Assembly (NCBI GenBank): GCA_965205735.1
Contig: OZ242179.1
Span: 434,001-498,000, forward strand
Origin: VXNE01 sp965205735
GTDB taxonomy: Bacteria; Pseudomonadota; Gammaproteobacteria; Pseudomonadales; Azotimanducaceae
DNA: 64,000 bases
Direction: 5' to 3'
The first letter of the stretch is position 1. Every line of letters begins with the position of its first letter. Shown in pieces: positions 18,878-26,750 of the stretch. A program made the position numbers and the translations under genes. The notes under the pieces are model-generated. The model was not told the origin of the DNA, made no database searches, and saw only the letters and a program-made list of their open reading frames with translations.

Positions 18878-19405
18878 GTGACACAGATCATTTCCATCGT
18901 GGGCCCCGAAAGCTGCGGCAAGACAACGCTCGCGCGCACGTTAGCGAAGCGGTTCGGTGCGCCTTGGGTAGAGGAGTACGCCCGCGCCTACCTATCCGGC
19001 CGCTCGGCGTACGATGAGAACGATCTCGACGCTATCGCCAGGGGCCAGTTGGCACTCGAGGAGCGCGCGCTGAAGGACGCGCCGCCGGTGCTCGTGCTCG
19101 ACACGGACATGTTGGTAATCCGCATCTGGTGGCAGGAAAAATACGGGCAGGTGCCGGAATGGGTCGAAGCGTCGCTATGCTCGCAACCGGATCGCGCCTA
19201 TCTGCTCGCGCGCCCGGATCTGGCCTGGGAACCGGATCCCCTCCGTGAATCGCAATTCGACCGCGAGCGCCTTTTCGACGTCTATCGGGACGCCCTTCTT
19301 GAGCGTGGGGCGACGTTCGGCATTGTTCGCGGAACCGACCGGGCGCGGTTGCAGTTGGCCCTGGCGGCGCTGGAAAGTCAGGGGTTCGTTTCACCCGGAT
19401 CGTAA
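18878..19405 (+). CDS. NadR-like P-loop kinase
   Basis: A 175-residue single-domain ATPase. Walker A is GPESCGKTT at 9-17, followed by VEEYARAYL, DTDMLVIRIW and a lid-like segment DPLRESQFDRERLFD. This matches the ribosylnicotinamide-kinase domain of NadR, here without the NMN adenylyltransferase or DNA-binding domains. The family phosphorylates nicotinamide riboside, so a role in NAD salvage is likely but not proven. The start is GTG 18878. It converges with the following phosphotransferase gene. Confidence 0.78.
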   Translation: MTQIISIVGPESCGKTTLARTLAKRFGAPWVEEYARAYLSGRSAYDENDLDAIARGQLALEERALKDAPPVLVLDTDMLVIRIWWQEKYGQVPEWVEASLCSQPDRAYLLARPDLAWEPDPLRESQFDRERLFDVYRDALLERGATFGIVRGTDRARLQLALAALESQGFVSPGS

Positions 19406-19420
19406 ATTCGCGTTCCGTGA

Positions 19421-20260
19421 CTATCGGCCCAAACGCGGCCCGCCCGCCATCAAGCGTTCAATTTCGCGATCGGAAGCGACAGCTTGGGCCGCCACTTCGT
19501 CGCGCGTGTTGCCCATGCGCATCTGTCGTTGAGCCCAGGCATGTTCCCGAAGCTGGTACAGGATGCGCGTCTCGACCAGGCGCATGTCGCTCGGACGCTC
19601 CGCATAGTAGCCGGCGACCAGCGCGTCGAACGCATCTTCACCGTAATCCATGCCGTAGCCGAGGCCGACCAGATCGAATAGCGGATCGTTGTCCCCGGCG
19701 AACTCCCAGTCGAGCGTGCGCCAGGATTCTCTACAGCGGATCACATTCCACGGGTTCAGATCGTTGTGGCAACCGGCTGTCTCCGTGACCGACCAATCGA
19801 GTCGACGCAGCGCCGTGGCCGCCATTCGGGACACCGGCGCGTCGCGCGCATAGTCCCGAACGACCCCTATCGCGTCGTACCGGCAAATGCCGCGTGGAAC
19901 GGTGTCGTGCAGTTCCCGAAGGTATGTAGCCGCCTCGTGCGGCTCGGCGGGGACTTCGGCCAGCAGTGTGCCATCGATCCAGCGGGTGATCAGGTCGCCT
20001 CGAACCGGGTCCGCGGCGACGACGCGCGGGGCGATGCCAAGTTCAAGGAAACGCATCTCGGCGTTGCGCGGCCTCGCAGGACCGCGAACGACCCGGACAA
20101 CGAAAGCCTCGCCGCCGTATTCGAACCGATAGTTATCGTTGGCGTATCCGCCCTCAAGGTAGCTAACGCGCTCGATGCGTTGCACGCGCCAGGCCGGTAT
20201 CAGCCTCAGAATTGTCTCGGCAACCCGTTCCACGTCCGTCTCCGGTTTCGAAGTGACCAT
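19421..20260 (-). CDS. Aminoglycoside/choline-kinase-like phosphotransferase
   Basis: A 279-residue APH/choline-kinase-fold protein. Visible features are the glycine-rich lobe LEGGYANDNYRFE, the invariant lysine position replaced or shifted around FVVRVVRG, the catalytic loop CHNDLNPWNVI (HNDLNPWN at 165-172), and the metal-binding LDWEFAGDND at 183-191. The combination resembles choline or thiamine kinases more than drug-resistance enzymes. No transporter or partner gene clarifies the substrate. It is divergent from the ferritin-like gene. Confidence 0.8.
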   Translation of the reverse strand: MVTSKPETDVERVAETILRLIPAWRVQRIERVSYLEGGYANDNYRFEYGGEAFVVRVVRGPARPRNAEMRFLELGIAPRVVAADPVRGDLITRWIDGTLLAEVPAEPHEAATYLRELHDTVPRGICRYDAIGVVRDYARDAPVSRMAATALRRLDWSVTETAGCHNDLNPWNVIRCRESWRTLDWEFAGDNDPLFDLVGLGYGMDYGEDAFDALVAGYYAERPSDMRLVETRILYQLREHAWAQRQMRMGNTRDEVAAQAVASDREIERLMAGGPRLGR

Positions 20261-20370
20261 CCAGTTTCCCCACGGAACAAACCCCCACTTGAAGGGTCCA
20301 TATGTTGCGCACCCGCGCCCTCAACTGTGCTACGGTCCAAAATTACAATGAAACCAACGGAAAAGAAGGA

Positions 20371-21546
20371 ATGTTGATCACCCGCGTAAAGGATGCGCCT
20401 CGCACGATCACCCGGTTCAGCCCTGCAAGTCCAGCGGCAGAGAACGGTGGAGAAAGCATCGTACCCTCGGTCGGCGACGGCGAAGGGTCGAAGACGCTTG
20501 GCCCCGCCGAGGTCGAGCACATCGCCGAAATATTCAAGACGCCCCTCACATGCAGCTACAACTGGGACTATCGCGTCGCCGAAGATCGCATCCGCAAACT
20601 CTACGAACTCGGCAAACGCCTCAATTGGAACGCGAGCCTCGATGTTCACTGGGACCAGTCCCCCGATTGGCAGGACGCCGAGCCGTGGGGAGAAGAACAG
20701 ATCGAAGGGTGGCTGGAAGACAATCCCTGGAACGGCTATGCGCCGTGGGACGCGATGTCCACCGAGCGCAAGATCGAGTTCTTTTTCCACGACATAGCGT
20801 GGTCCCTTTCGCAGTTTCTCCACGGCGAGCAGGGTGCGCTGCTGGTCGCTTCGCAGCTCGCGTCGAGCGCGCCGACCTTCAACGCGAAACTCTATGCGGC
20901 ATCGCAGACGTTCGACGAGGCGCGTCATGTCGAGGTGTTCAACCGCTACCTGAAGACCAAGGTGGGATTCCGGTATCCGGTGACCCGGGGCTTAAAGGAT
21001 CTGCTGGACAAGGTCCTCACCGACGAACGCTGGGATCTCAAGTTCATCGCCATGCAGATCATCCTGGAAGGGCTTGCGCTGGCTGCCTTTCACACGGCGA
21101 GAGAAGATACGAACGATCCCGTGCTGAAGGAACTGCTCTACCTTGTCATACGCGATGAGGCACGGCACGTGACATTCGGGGTTAATTACCTCGAAGATTT
21201 CGTGCAAACGCTGTCGGAGAAGGAGCGCGAGGATCGCGCGCAGTTCGCCTACGAGGCGTGCGTCGTCAGCCGTGACCGGCTGATCGCCACCGATGTCTTC
21301 CGCCATTTCGGCTGGGATGTCGACGAGTCCAAAGAGGTGCTGGTGGAGCGTGGTATCAACGCCGACTTTCAAAGGCGGCTATACGAGCGCGTGATACCCA
21401 ATCTCAATCGGATAGGGCTGCTGACCGAGCGTATCCGCCCGAAGTTCGAAGAGATGGGCGTTCTCGACTTCGAACACTCTGTGACCGACGGCGATATCGA
21501 TTGGCGCGAGCTGGAAAAACCCCTCGATCCGACAGTTACCGAATAG
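20371..21546 (+). CDS. Ferritin-like di-iron protein
   Basis: A 391-residue four-helix-bundle protein with a full carboxylate-bridged di-iron ligand set: E153 (HGEQGAL), E183 and H186 (FDEARHVEVF), E233 (ILEGLALAAF), E263 and H266 (RDEARHVTFG). This pattern marks ferritin-like oxygenases/oxidases; the substrate is unknown. Start ATG 20371 follows a GAAGGA purine run directly, so initiation may use another nearby start. The fragment just downstream is the N-terminus of a VWA/CoxE-type gene, which suggests the intact locus encoded a di-iron protein plus a metal-chaperone-like VWA partner. Confidence 0.82.
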   Translation: MLITRVKDAPRTITRFSPASPAAENGGESIVPSVGDGEGSKTLGPAEVEHIAEIFKTPLTCSYNWDYRVAEDRIRKLYELGKRLNWNASLDVHWDQSPDWQDAEPWGEEQIEGWLEDNPWNGYAPWDAMSTERKIEFFFHDIAWSLSQFLHGEQGALLVASQLASSAPTFNAKLYAASQTFDEARHVEVFNRYLKTKVGFRYPVTRGLKDLLDKVLTDERWDLKFIAMQIILEGLALAAFHTAREDTNDPVLKELLYLVIRDEARHVTFGVNYLEDFVQTLSEKEREDRAQFAYEACVVSRDRLIATDVFRHFGWDVDESKEVLVERGINADFQRRLYERVIPNLNRIGLLTERIRPKFEEMGVLDFEHSVTDGDIDWRELEKPLDPTVTE

Positions 21547-21576
21547 GCTGCCCGCGGCCCCCATACTCGCAACTTC

Positions 21577-21777
21577 ATGGAGGTCACTTTCTCGCGCTTC
21601 GTGCAGGCGCTGCGGAATGCCGATGTGCGGGTTTCTCCGGCTGAAACGCTCGACGGATTCGATGTCCTTTCCCGGATAGGGATCGGCAACGAGCGCCTGA
21701 TGCGGGACGCACTGTCCCTGGCGCTCGCCAAGTCGAGCGACGAGAAGGCGCGCTTTGACGACATGCGGATTTGCTAA
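21577..21777 (+). pseudogene. Truncated CoxE-like VWA-domain gene (N-terminal fragment)
   Basis: The 66-residue reading MEVTFSRFVQALRNADVRVS continues PAETLDGFDVLSRIG and ALSLALAKSSDEKARFDDM. It resembles the N-terminal helical part of CoxE/VWA proteins of roughly 400 residues, then stops after three unrelated residues. The rest of the gene is missing; what follows is AT-rich DNA carrying an ankyrin gene. The break near 21768 is therefore a likely insertion or deletion junction. The assignment rests on the N-terminal pattern only. Confidence 0.6.
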
Positions 21778-21813
21778 ATAGCCGCCTGAGAGTGCTAAAT
21801 AGGAAAGTAGAGT

Positions 21814-22539
21814 ATGGTCAAATCAATCTCAAAGACAAGAATGCTTGATCTTGTCAAAACATTTCAAAGCAATGCAGTCGCGCAAGGTCTTCAGGAAAAA
21901 CTTGAACTCATCGAGTTTCGTGATGCGTCTGGTCGCAATTTTCTGCATCTTTGTGCTGGCGTAGATGTACGTAAGAAATCCAGGTCAGAGGCGTCGAATA
22001 GCGTTTCACTCGCGGGTGTATTGCTAAACGCAGGAATAAACATCAATTCGCCAGCATCCACACATGGTAGCTGGCATACTACACCTTTGTGGTACGCAGT
22101 TGGGCGCGGGAGGAACATACCTCTTGCGCGGTTTTTGTTGGAAGAAGGATCATCTCCAGATCACTGTCTTTGGGCTGCAGTATTTAATGACGACCTGGAG
22201 ATGCTAAAACTTTTGGTAAGCGCTGGGCCATCGCTTGACGCCACGCCTGAATACGAACCGCCCCTGATGTCGGCGGTGATCGGTAAGAAGTTTGCCTGCG
22301 CGGAATTTTTGTTGGGGGCCGGAAGTGATCCAAACTACCAACACACTGATGGCATGACCGCTCTGCATCAAATGCCGAAGAGAAACTGCAACGTAGAGCA
22401 TTTTGAAATGTTTGTTAAATATGCCGCACGAGGGGATATTGCTAACGAAAACGGGAAAACCCCAGCGGAGCTTCTATATCGCAAGCGAGATAAAGCATTT
22501 CACAGAATTGCAGATCAACTAAAAAGTGATAGCTCTTAG
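21814..22539 (+). CDS. Ankyrin-repeat protein, AT-rich, probably acquired
   Basis: A 241-residue protein with about five ankyrin repeats. Recognisable pieces are GRNFLHLCAGVD, TTPLWYAVGRGRNIPLARFLLEEGSSPD, DDLEMLKLLVSAGPSLD, CAEFLLGAGSDPNY and TDGMTALHQMPKRN. There is no signal peptide or membrane helix. Codon third positions are often A or T, in clear contrast to the flanking high-GC genes, and the surrounding spacer is AT-rich too. This points to horizontal acquisition. Ankyrin proteins of this kind mediate protein contacts; the partner is unknown. A hairpin terminator follows. Confidence 0.8.
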   Translation: MVKSISKTRMLDLVKTFQSNAVAQGLQEKLELIEFRDASGRNFLHLCAGVDVRKKSRSEASNSVSLAGVLLNAGININSPASTHGSWHTTPLWYAVGRGRNIPLARFLLEEGSSPDHCLWAAVFNDDLEMLKLLVSAGPSLDATPEYEPPLMSAVIGKKFACAEFLLGAGSDPNYQHTDGMTALHQMPKRNCNVEHFEMFVKYAARGDIANENGKTPAELLYRKRDKAFHRIADQLKSDSS

Positions 22540-22571
22540 TATTTTTTAAACATTCATCATGAGATTTATCC

Positions 22572-22600
22572 CGTATGATTGATCGGATCATACGTGTTTT
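22572..22600 (+). terminator. Rho-independent terminator-like hairpin
   Basis: An 8-bp perfect stem CGTATGAT / ATCATACG (22572-22579 and 22587-22594) with a 7-base loop is followed by TGTTTT. It lies 33 bp after the ankyrin stop and would end that transcript. The U-tract is short, so strength is uncertain. Confidence 0.6.
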
Positions 22601-22714
22601 CCAGGCATGAAATTCTTTAGGCTAATTTGCGGAATTATATATATTTAGCTACATAAACGCGGCGGCGCGGATCCAAGCTGACTCCCAAAGAAAACAGCAG
22701 GCCGGTTGGGCGAA

Positions 22715-22987
22715 CTAGTTTGCGGACTTGTCCAACTCGCTCACGCGATGCTCAAGCACTCGCAGCCTGTCCGATAGTTCCATCCGGTGCCTGATTTGTT
22801 TCGCCCAATACCCTGCTGGTGAAATTCTGGCGGCGTCAACAAGGCTCTCGATTGTGCGGTCTTGTTTTTCTAGGGCAATCAGATCGGTGCTGTGAATCTT
22901 TCCGAATTCTCCAAGCGCCTTGTCTCTGTCTAAGTAACCCCTGTCATAGGCCGTGTCCAATTCGCTCGCAAGCTCTTCAAAAGTCAT
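22715..22987 (-). CDS. Small hypothetical protein
   Basis: Not recognised. The most natural reading starts at ATG 22987 and gives 90 mostly helical, charged residues beginning MTFEELASELDTAYDRGY and ending RVLEHRVSELDKSAN, the end being coiled-coil-like. A longer reading from 23152 adds 55 low-complexity Ser/Arg-rich residues. It lies between the ankyrin gene and the decayed HigBA locus, within the island. It has no signal peptide, so it is probably cytoplasmic if expressed. Confidence 0.5.
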   Translation of the reverse strand: MTFEELASELDTAYDRGYLDRDKALGEFGKIHSTDLIALEKQDRTIESLVDAARISPAGYWAKQIRHRMELSDRLRVLEHRVSELDKSAN

Positions 22988-23162
22988 GGTTTTTCTTGAC
23001 TCCGACGCGAAGCGACTAGAAGAATCCAGCTGGTCGCTTTCGGCGCTGCGGCGACGCGAACGGGCACTTGGGAGATCGGGATTTCCGCCCGAACCGAAAG
23101 CGCTTGAAGGGTCGGCAGCATTAACGACTGAAAATCGGGGACGGCCATGCATTGAGTCTCCT

Positions 23163-23733
23163 CTAGGCGACGATTTGTCTTGGCGTGACGCGTGCAGCTA
23201 TCTGTGCACCCGCTTCGATCTTCGCTCGACGAAGTTCCCAAGTCTTCTGCAGGTTCAGCCATAGTTGCGGTGTCGTCCCGAAATACCTGGCGAGTCTTAG
23301 CGCTGTGTCGGCGGTAACGCCACGCTAGCCGTTCAGAATCGTGGTGATCCGGTTTACCGGCACACCTAGTGTCGTGTCACGCGAGTTATGACGCTTCAGC
23401 GCGTCCCACGGGGTCTGTGGCAAGGCGCGTCCCCGCCGGGAATGGTCGGCTCCATTGCCAAGGGGCGCAACGCGGCCACGGGCCCCGTGGGGCGCGCCCT
23501 TCGGGAGATCGCCATGCACGCCACTGCCGCGTTGTGGCCCTTGCGAATATGCCCGATATTCCCTGCGGACCACGCCTTGCATTGACGCGCATGGCGAACT
23601 CTGAAGCGCCAGAACTCGCGTGACACGACACTAGCTCCTTCGACAATGCATTGGCCGACAGCCGGATCATGTCGAGTTCCTCGCGAAGGATTTCGGCGGG
23701 ATGCACCGGCCTCATTCCGTTTCTAGCATTCAT
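23163..23733 (-). pseudogene. higA: Broken HigA-type antitoxin gene
   Basis: The N-terminal part reads MNARNGMRPVHPAEILREEL then DMIRLSANALSKEL. It is split by a 269-bp element, after which the frame resumes as GVPVNRITTILNG, a TAG at 23325-23327, then RGVTADTALRLARYFGTTP and QLWLNLQKTWELRRAK to a stop at 23163. This is the XRE-family HigA/VapI pattern. Removing the element down to a single CTAG rejoins the codons exactly, giving KELGVPVNRI. The TAG is a separate nonsense change in the recognition-helix region. The start overlaps the end of higB. Confidence 0.85.
23366..23634. mobile_element. MITE-like element with 34-bp inverted repeats, CTAG target
   Basis: The left end begins CTAGTGTCGTGTCACGCG (from 23366) and the right end is its inverted copy ending at 23634. 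The 34-bp arms differ at two positions by eye. The element is 269 bp and has no transposase. The arrangement fits insertion at CTAG with duplication of TA, as known for IS630-family elements. It interrupts higA. Confidence 0.85.
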
Positions 23734-24032
23734 AATTCGAACTCCCCTGGTGGTAGTCCACGATCTCCACGTCGCACGGACCGTCGTCGGTCCAACGAAA
23801 GGAGATAGGAGATACGCCACTGACCGTTGATCCGTATGCTGTATTGGCCTGCTCTGTCTCCACGCAATGACTCCAACCGGTTGCTCGGCAACGCGGCCAA
23901 GTCCCGAAGCGCTTCCGCATTGTCCAGCAGGGGCAATCGACGAGCAGCCTGAATGACGAAGCCTTCAAACCTTGCGATCCGATAGCCCTCGAAGAATCGC
24001 CGAGTGTTCCGATCCTTGAAGGTGCGAATCAT
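23723..24032 (-). pseudogene. higB: Frameshifted HigB/RelE-type toxin gene
   Basis: The reading from ATG 24032 runs MIRTFKDRNTRRFFEGYRIA, then SNRLESLRGDRAGQYSI and NGQWRISY, the RelE-fold HigB pattern. It then leaves frame. The correct ending SFRWTDDGPCDVEIVDYH lies in the next frame and closes at 23723. The cause is visible: AGGAGAT is duplicated in tandem at 23800-23813, a 7-bp insertion. The toxin gene precedes the antitoxin gene, as usual for higBA. Confidence 0.87.
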
Positions 24033-24082
24033 GCGTGATCGACTCTACCTTGTATTACGTTCTCCGTAGATGCGCAGAGTTG

Positions 24083-24137
24083 TCCAACGCTATGTGAGCC
24101 TGGGGAAGCGGGCGGTTTCCAACGCTACATGAGCCTG
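24083..24137. repeat. Two direct repeats at a decayed IS end
   Basis: TCCAACGCTATGTGAGCCTG (24083-24102) recurs with two changes at 24118-24137, a 35-bp period. The pair lies just upstream of a transposase-like N-terminal fragment and probably marks transposase-binding sites of a former insertion-sequence end. Confidence 0.55.
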
Positions 24138-24165
24138 AACCGGAGTCTGGACGATCATTCGGAGG

Positions 24166-24330
24166 ATGATCGTGACGCTACAGACCGAACGGCTCCGCAC
24201 GGTGGAGCAGATCAGGACCTTTCTCGAAGGCAACGCGGAGGTGGATTTTATCCCGGAGGGCCGGGACGCCGTGTACGGGTTCGTGCGTCGAACGCTGGTC
24301 CGGCTGCGCTACGTGGCGAAGAACGTCGTC
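24166..24330 (+). pseudogene. Transposase/integrase N-terminal fragment
   Basis: About 50 residues starting MIVTLQTERLRTVEQIRTFL, then GNAEVDFIPEGRDAVYGFVR and LRYVAKNV, resemble the N-terminal region of a DDE integrase of an insertion sequence. After about 24330 the frame becomes arginine/proline-rich and non-homologous, so the gene is truncated by the neighbouring element. Family naming is tentative. Confidence 0.5.
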
Positions 24331-24334
24331 CGCC

Positions 24335-24890
24335 CCGGCGCCGTCCGTCGCCGCCCGCCGAAGTCCAGGCGCGCACGGCCCCCAGCTGGCGCTGGTTCAC
24401 GCGCTTCACGAACTCGGCCGTCGACGCCGCCCCCGACGCGCTGCACAACTGCGCCGCCAGGGCGATCGCCAGCACCGTCTCAACTGATGGTGCCGGCCGC
24501 GGCGCTCGGAAGTCCGGCACCCCCGCAGATGGCCGCATAGGCTGCGCAGCCGAATCGGTTCGAACGCCTCCGGCGGCAGCTTCGGCGAGGCGCAGCCACA
24601 CGCCGGGTCGTCCGCCCGACCGCGCAGCGGCGCGCGGGCGTCCCACGACAGCTCCCGGACCAGGATCGTCTTCCGCCGGCGGTGTTCCCGGTAGCCACGG
24701 CCCGACACCCGTTCGTAGCCCTTCGACCGCCCGACCCTTTTCCCAGCCCGCCGCCCGGTAGCCGCGCCAATAACTTCGGGTCCACGAACGTCTCCGCCAG
24801 CAGCACCGGATGCCCGGGCGCCGCGCGCATGTCGTCCGACAGCTGTCGTCCGACAGCCGCCGCAGGCTCCGGCCAAGGGTGCACTTTATA
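24335..24890 (-). pseudogene. Remnant of a DUF4338 plus ISAs1-type transposase gene
   Basis: Pieces in different minus-strand frames line up in order. GRQLSDDMRAAPGHPVLLAE followed by TFVDPKLLARLPGG resembles DUF4338 proteins. HRRRKTILVRELSWDARAPL comes next. Then IRLRSLCGHLRG, ETVLAIALAAQLCSASGAA and KRVNQRQLGAVRAWTS match the N-terminus of ISAs1/H-repeat transposases. Frame changes between pieces show decay. The catalytic core is absent. Confidence 0.55.
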
Positions 24891-25100
24891 CTTTTTTCAA
24901 TCGGTTGCTGACCACCAAAAAATTGCCCCTGACCGGCTGTGTTGTGTTGTGTTTGGGGGGGCGGGTAGAATCGATGCGGTTTGGGTGCCTTCGGCACGCC
25001 GCGAGCAGTTTTCGGTGCCTTCTGCGCCACGCCCCGAGATCGGGGAGCAGCGGTTGTGGGCGGACAGCTAAGACCAAGTTCGACGAAAAGGGGATACGCA

Positions 25101-25415
25101 ATGCGGCAGATGTTGTTCTCGATGATCGCTGTTTTGGTTTTGTCTTTGCCTTTCGCTCCCGGGGCGGGTGCGCCCGCCTATGCAGGAAACAACCAAGAGT
25201 CGGAATCTACCACAAGGGTGTGTATTCCTTGTATTGCTGGTGTAGTGATCGCTTTGACTATGGCCAGAATGTTTCCTGTCAGCAGTAACTGTGGGCCCGG
25301 ATGGGGACAATTTGAGATTTACGGGGAGGCCCAGAGAAAGTGCAACGATCGCAAGATCAGAAGCTTCATGTATCCGATCGTCGGCCCCCTCGGCACCGTC
25401 TGCAACCGATGCTGA
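25101..25415 (+). CDS. Small secreted cysteine-containing protein, unknown
   Basis: Not recognised. 104 residues with a clear signal peptide: MRQMLFSMIAVLVLSLPFAP up to a likely cleavage at AYA. The mature part has six cysteines, including CIPC near the start and CNRC at the end, so disulfides or metal binding are plausible. AAAAGGGG seven bases before ATG 25101 is a good ribosome site and fixes the start. A membrane-protein gene follows 18 bp later, probably in the same transcript. It sits at the edge of the decayed-IS island. Confidence 0.68.
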   Translation: MRQMLFSMIAVLVLSLPFAPGAGAPAYAGNNQESESTTRVCIPCIAGVVIALTMARMFPVSSNCGPGWGQFEIYGEAQRKCNDRKIRSFMYPIVGPLGTVCNRC

Positions 25416-25433
25416 TGATAAGGACGTTGCCGA

Positions 25434-25682
25434 ATGCCTTCGTTTCTTATCGCGAGCCTTAAGGGCGTTGCTTGGGGCGTGTTCTTGACGCTGGTGCTGT
25501 CCCTCGTAGGGTTGCTAGTGCCTGTTCCCGAGGGATCCTTCCGCACAGCATTCTCATGGAGAGTGGCGGGAGTCACATTTTTTTGGATCACATTGATTTG
25601 TTGGGCGATAAGCGTAACGGACTATGGCATAGATCAAGCCGTGAGAAAGTACCGTGCCCGCCGCGCTTCGCCGCGCGAGTAG
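25434..25682 (+). CDS. Small two-helix membrane protein, unknown
   Basis: Not recognised. 82 residues with two hydrophobic segments (about 8-31 and 44-63) and a basic tail KYRARRASPRE, which would be cytoplasmic by the positive-inside rule. It follows the small secreted protein gene closely. A paired export/anchoring role is possible, but nothing in the sequence proves it. Confidence 0.55.
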   Translation: MPSFLIASLKGVAWGVFLTLVLSLVGLLVPVPEGSFRTAFSWRVAGVTFFWITLICWAISVTDYGIDQAVRKYRARRASPRE

Positions 25683-25856
25683 CGGACAACGATAGGTCGG
25701 TGGCGGCGACGGCTTCCGCCGTCAGCGCCTTGGTCTGCCGCGCGGGGTGTTGCCCGCTTGGCACGCATCGCCTCGATCCTCGTCTAACGCGAGAGATCGA
25801 TGTTGCCAACCCAAAGTACATTTGAGACAGGCACCTGACTGAAGATGGCCCGAATC
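25683..25856. other. Intergenic, no feature seen
   Basis: Spacer between the small membrane-protein gene and the convergent sirtuin gene. No clear gene or hairpin was found. Confidence 0.4.
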
Positions 25857-26615
25857 CTAGTTTATGCCCACGACATAGGACAGCGCCCGCCCGATCTCGT
25901 CGTGGACGACAAGGTCGGCGATGCCGTCGAGGGGGGTTGCCTCCCGGTTGAGTATCACGAGTTGCGCGCCCAGCCGCTTGGCATATTCGGGAAATCCCGC
26001 CGCCGGATAGACGATGAGGGTTGAGCCGGTGGCCAACATCAGGTCGCAGGATTCCGTGTATTCGCGCGCGCGCCGCATGGCGTCTTCCGGCATTGGCTGG
26101 CCGAAAGAGATCGTCGCGCTCTTGATGATGCCACCGCATTCCTCGCACGGACCCACGCGTTCCCGTTCCCTGAACTGCCTCTTCAGCGCGGCCATTTCGT
26201 AACGCATGCCACAGGCCAGGCAGCTCGCGTAGCTGGCATTCCCGTGCAATTGCACCACCTGCTGCTCGGGGATACCGGCGTCCTGAAAGAGGTTGTCCAC
26301 GTTCTGCGTGATAACGCCCAAAACATTGCCTTCCGCGACGAGTTTCGCGACCGCCTGGTGGCCCTTGTTCGGTTTCGCCGACTCCATCTCCCGCGCGCCG
26401 GTGAAACGGCGGCGCCAGGACTCCTGACGTACCGCGTCCGACGCCATGAATTTATCGAACTCGATGGGTTTGACCGTGTTCCAGATCCCCGTGCCCGGGC
26501 TGCGGAAGTCCGGTATGCCCGATTCCGTACTGATCCCCGCCCCGGTGAATACCACTGCGCGTTGCGTTCTATCCAGCATCCGCCGCATTTCATCGAGCAG
26601 ACCGATATTTTCCAT
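25857..26615 (-). CDS. NAD-dependent protein deacylase, Sir2 family
   Basis: A 252-residue sirtuin that removes acyl groups from lysines using NAD. Motifs in order: GAGISTESGIPDFRS (NAD loop, from residue 25), TQNVDNL, catalytic His in VQLHGN, a zinc site made of CLAC and CEEC, then GSTLIVYPAA, and a nucleotide-binding VILNREATPL. The length and zinc tetrad are normal. There is no Tyr/Arg pair of the CobB desuccinylase pattern that I could confirm, so the preferred acyl group is left open. Confidence 0.93.
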   Translation of the reverse strand: MENIGLLDEMRRMLDRTQRAVVFTGAGISTESGIPDFRSPGTGIWNTVKPIEFDKFMASDAVRQESWRRRFTGAREMESAKPNKGHQAVAKLVAEGNVLGVITQNVDNLFQDAGIPEQQVVQLHGNASYASCLACGMRYEMAALKRQFRERERVGPCEECGGIIKSATISFGQPMPEDAMRRAREYTESCDLMLATGSTLIVYPAAGFPEYAKRLGAQLVILNREATPLDGIADLVVHDEIGRALSYVVGIN

Positions 26616-26750
26616 GTCGTCTTTCGTTTCCGCCGATCGCCCGCATGATAAGCGAACTGCCGACGCGACGACGCGTTGCGCCGGAGGCGCCTGCGTCGGA
26701 AATTCGGGCGCTTCGACCGGTCCGGACGAGGTCTGATGCGACCAGATGCG

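Noticed and set aside
23386..23820. A 144-residue reading across the MITE as a real protein
   Set aside because: It is the higA N-terminus fused to MITE sequence and then arginine-rich nonsense; the gene is better read as interrupted.
24335..24890. DUF4338 remnant as a Druantia defence system
   Set aside because: No DruB-E or helicase genes nearby, the frames are broken, and the sequence continues into ISAs1-type transposase; an IS remnant is simpler.
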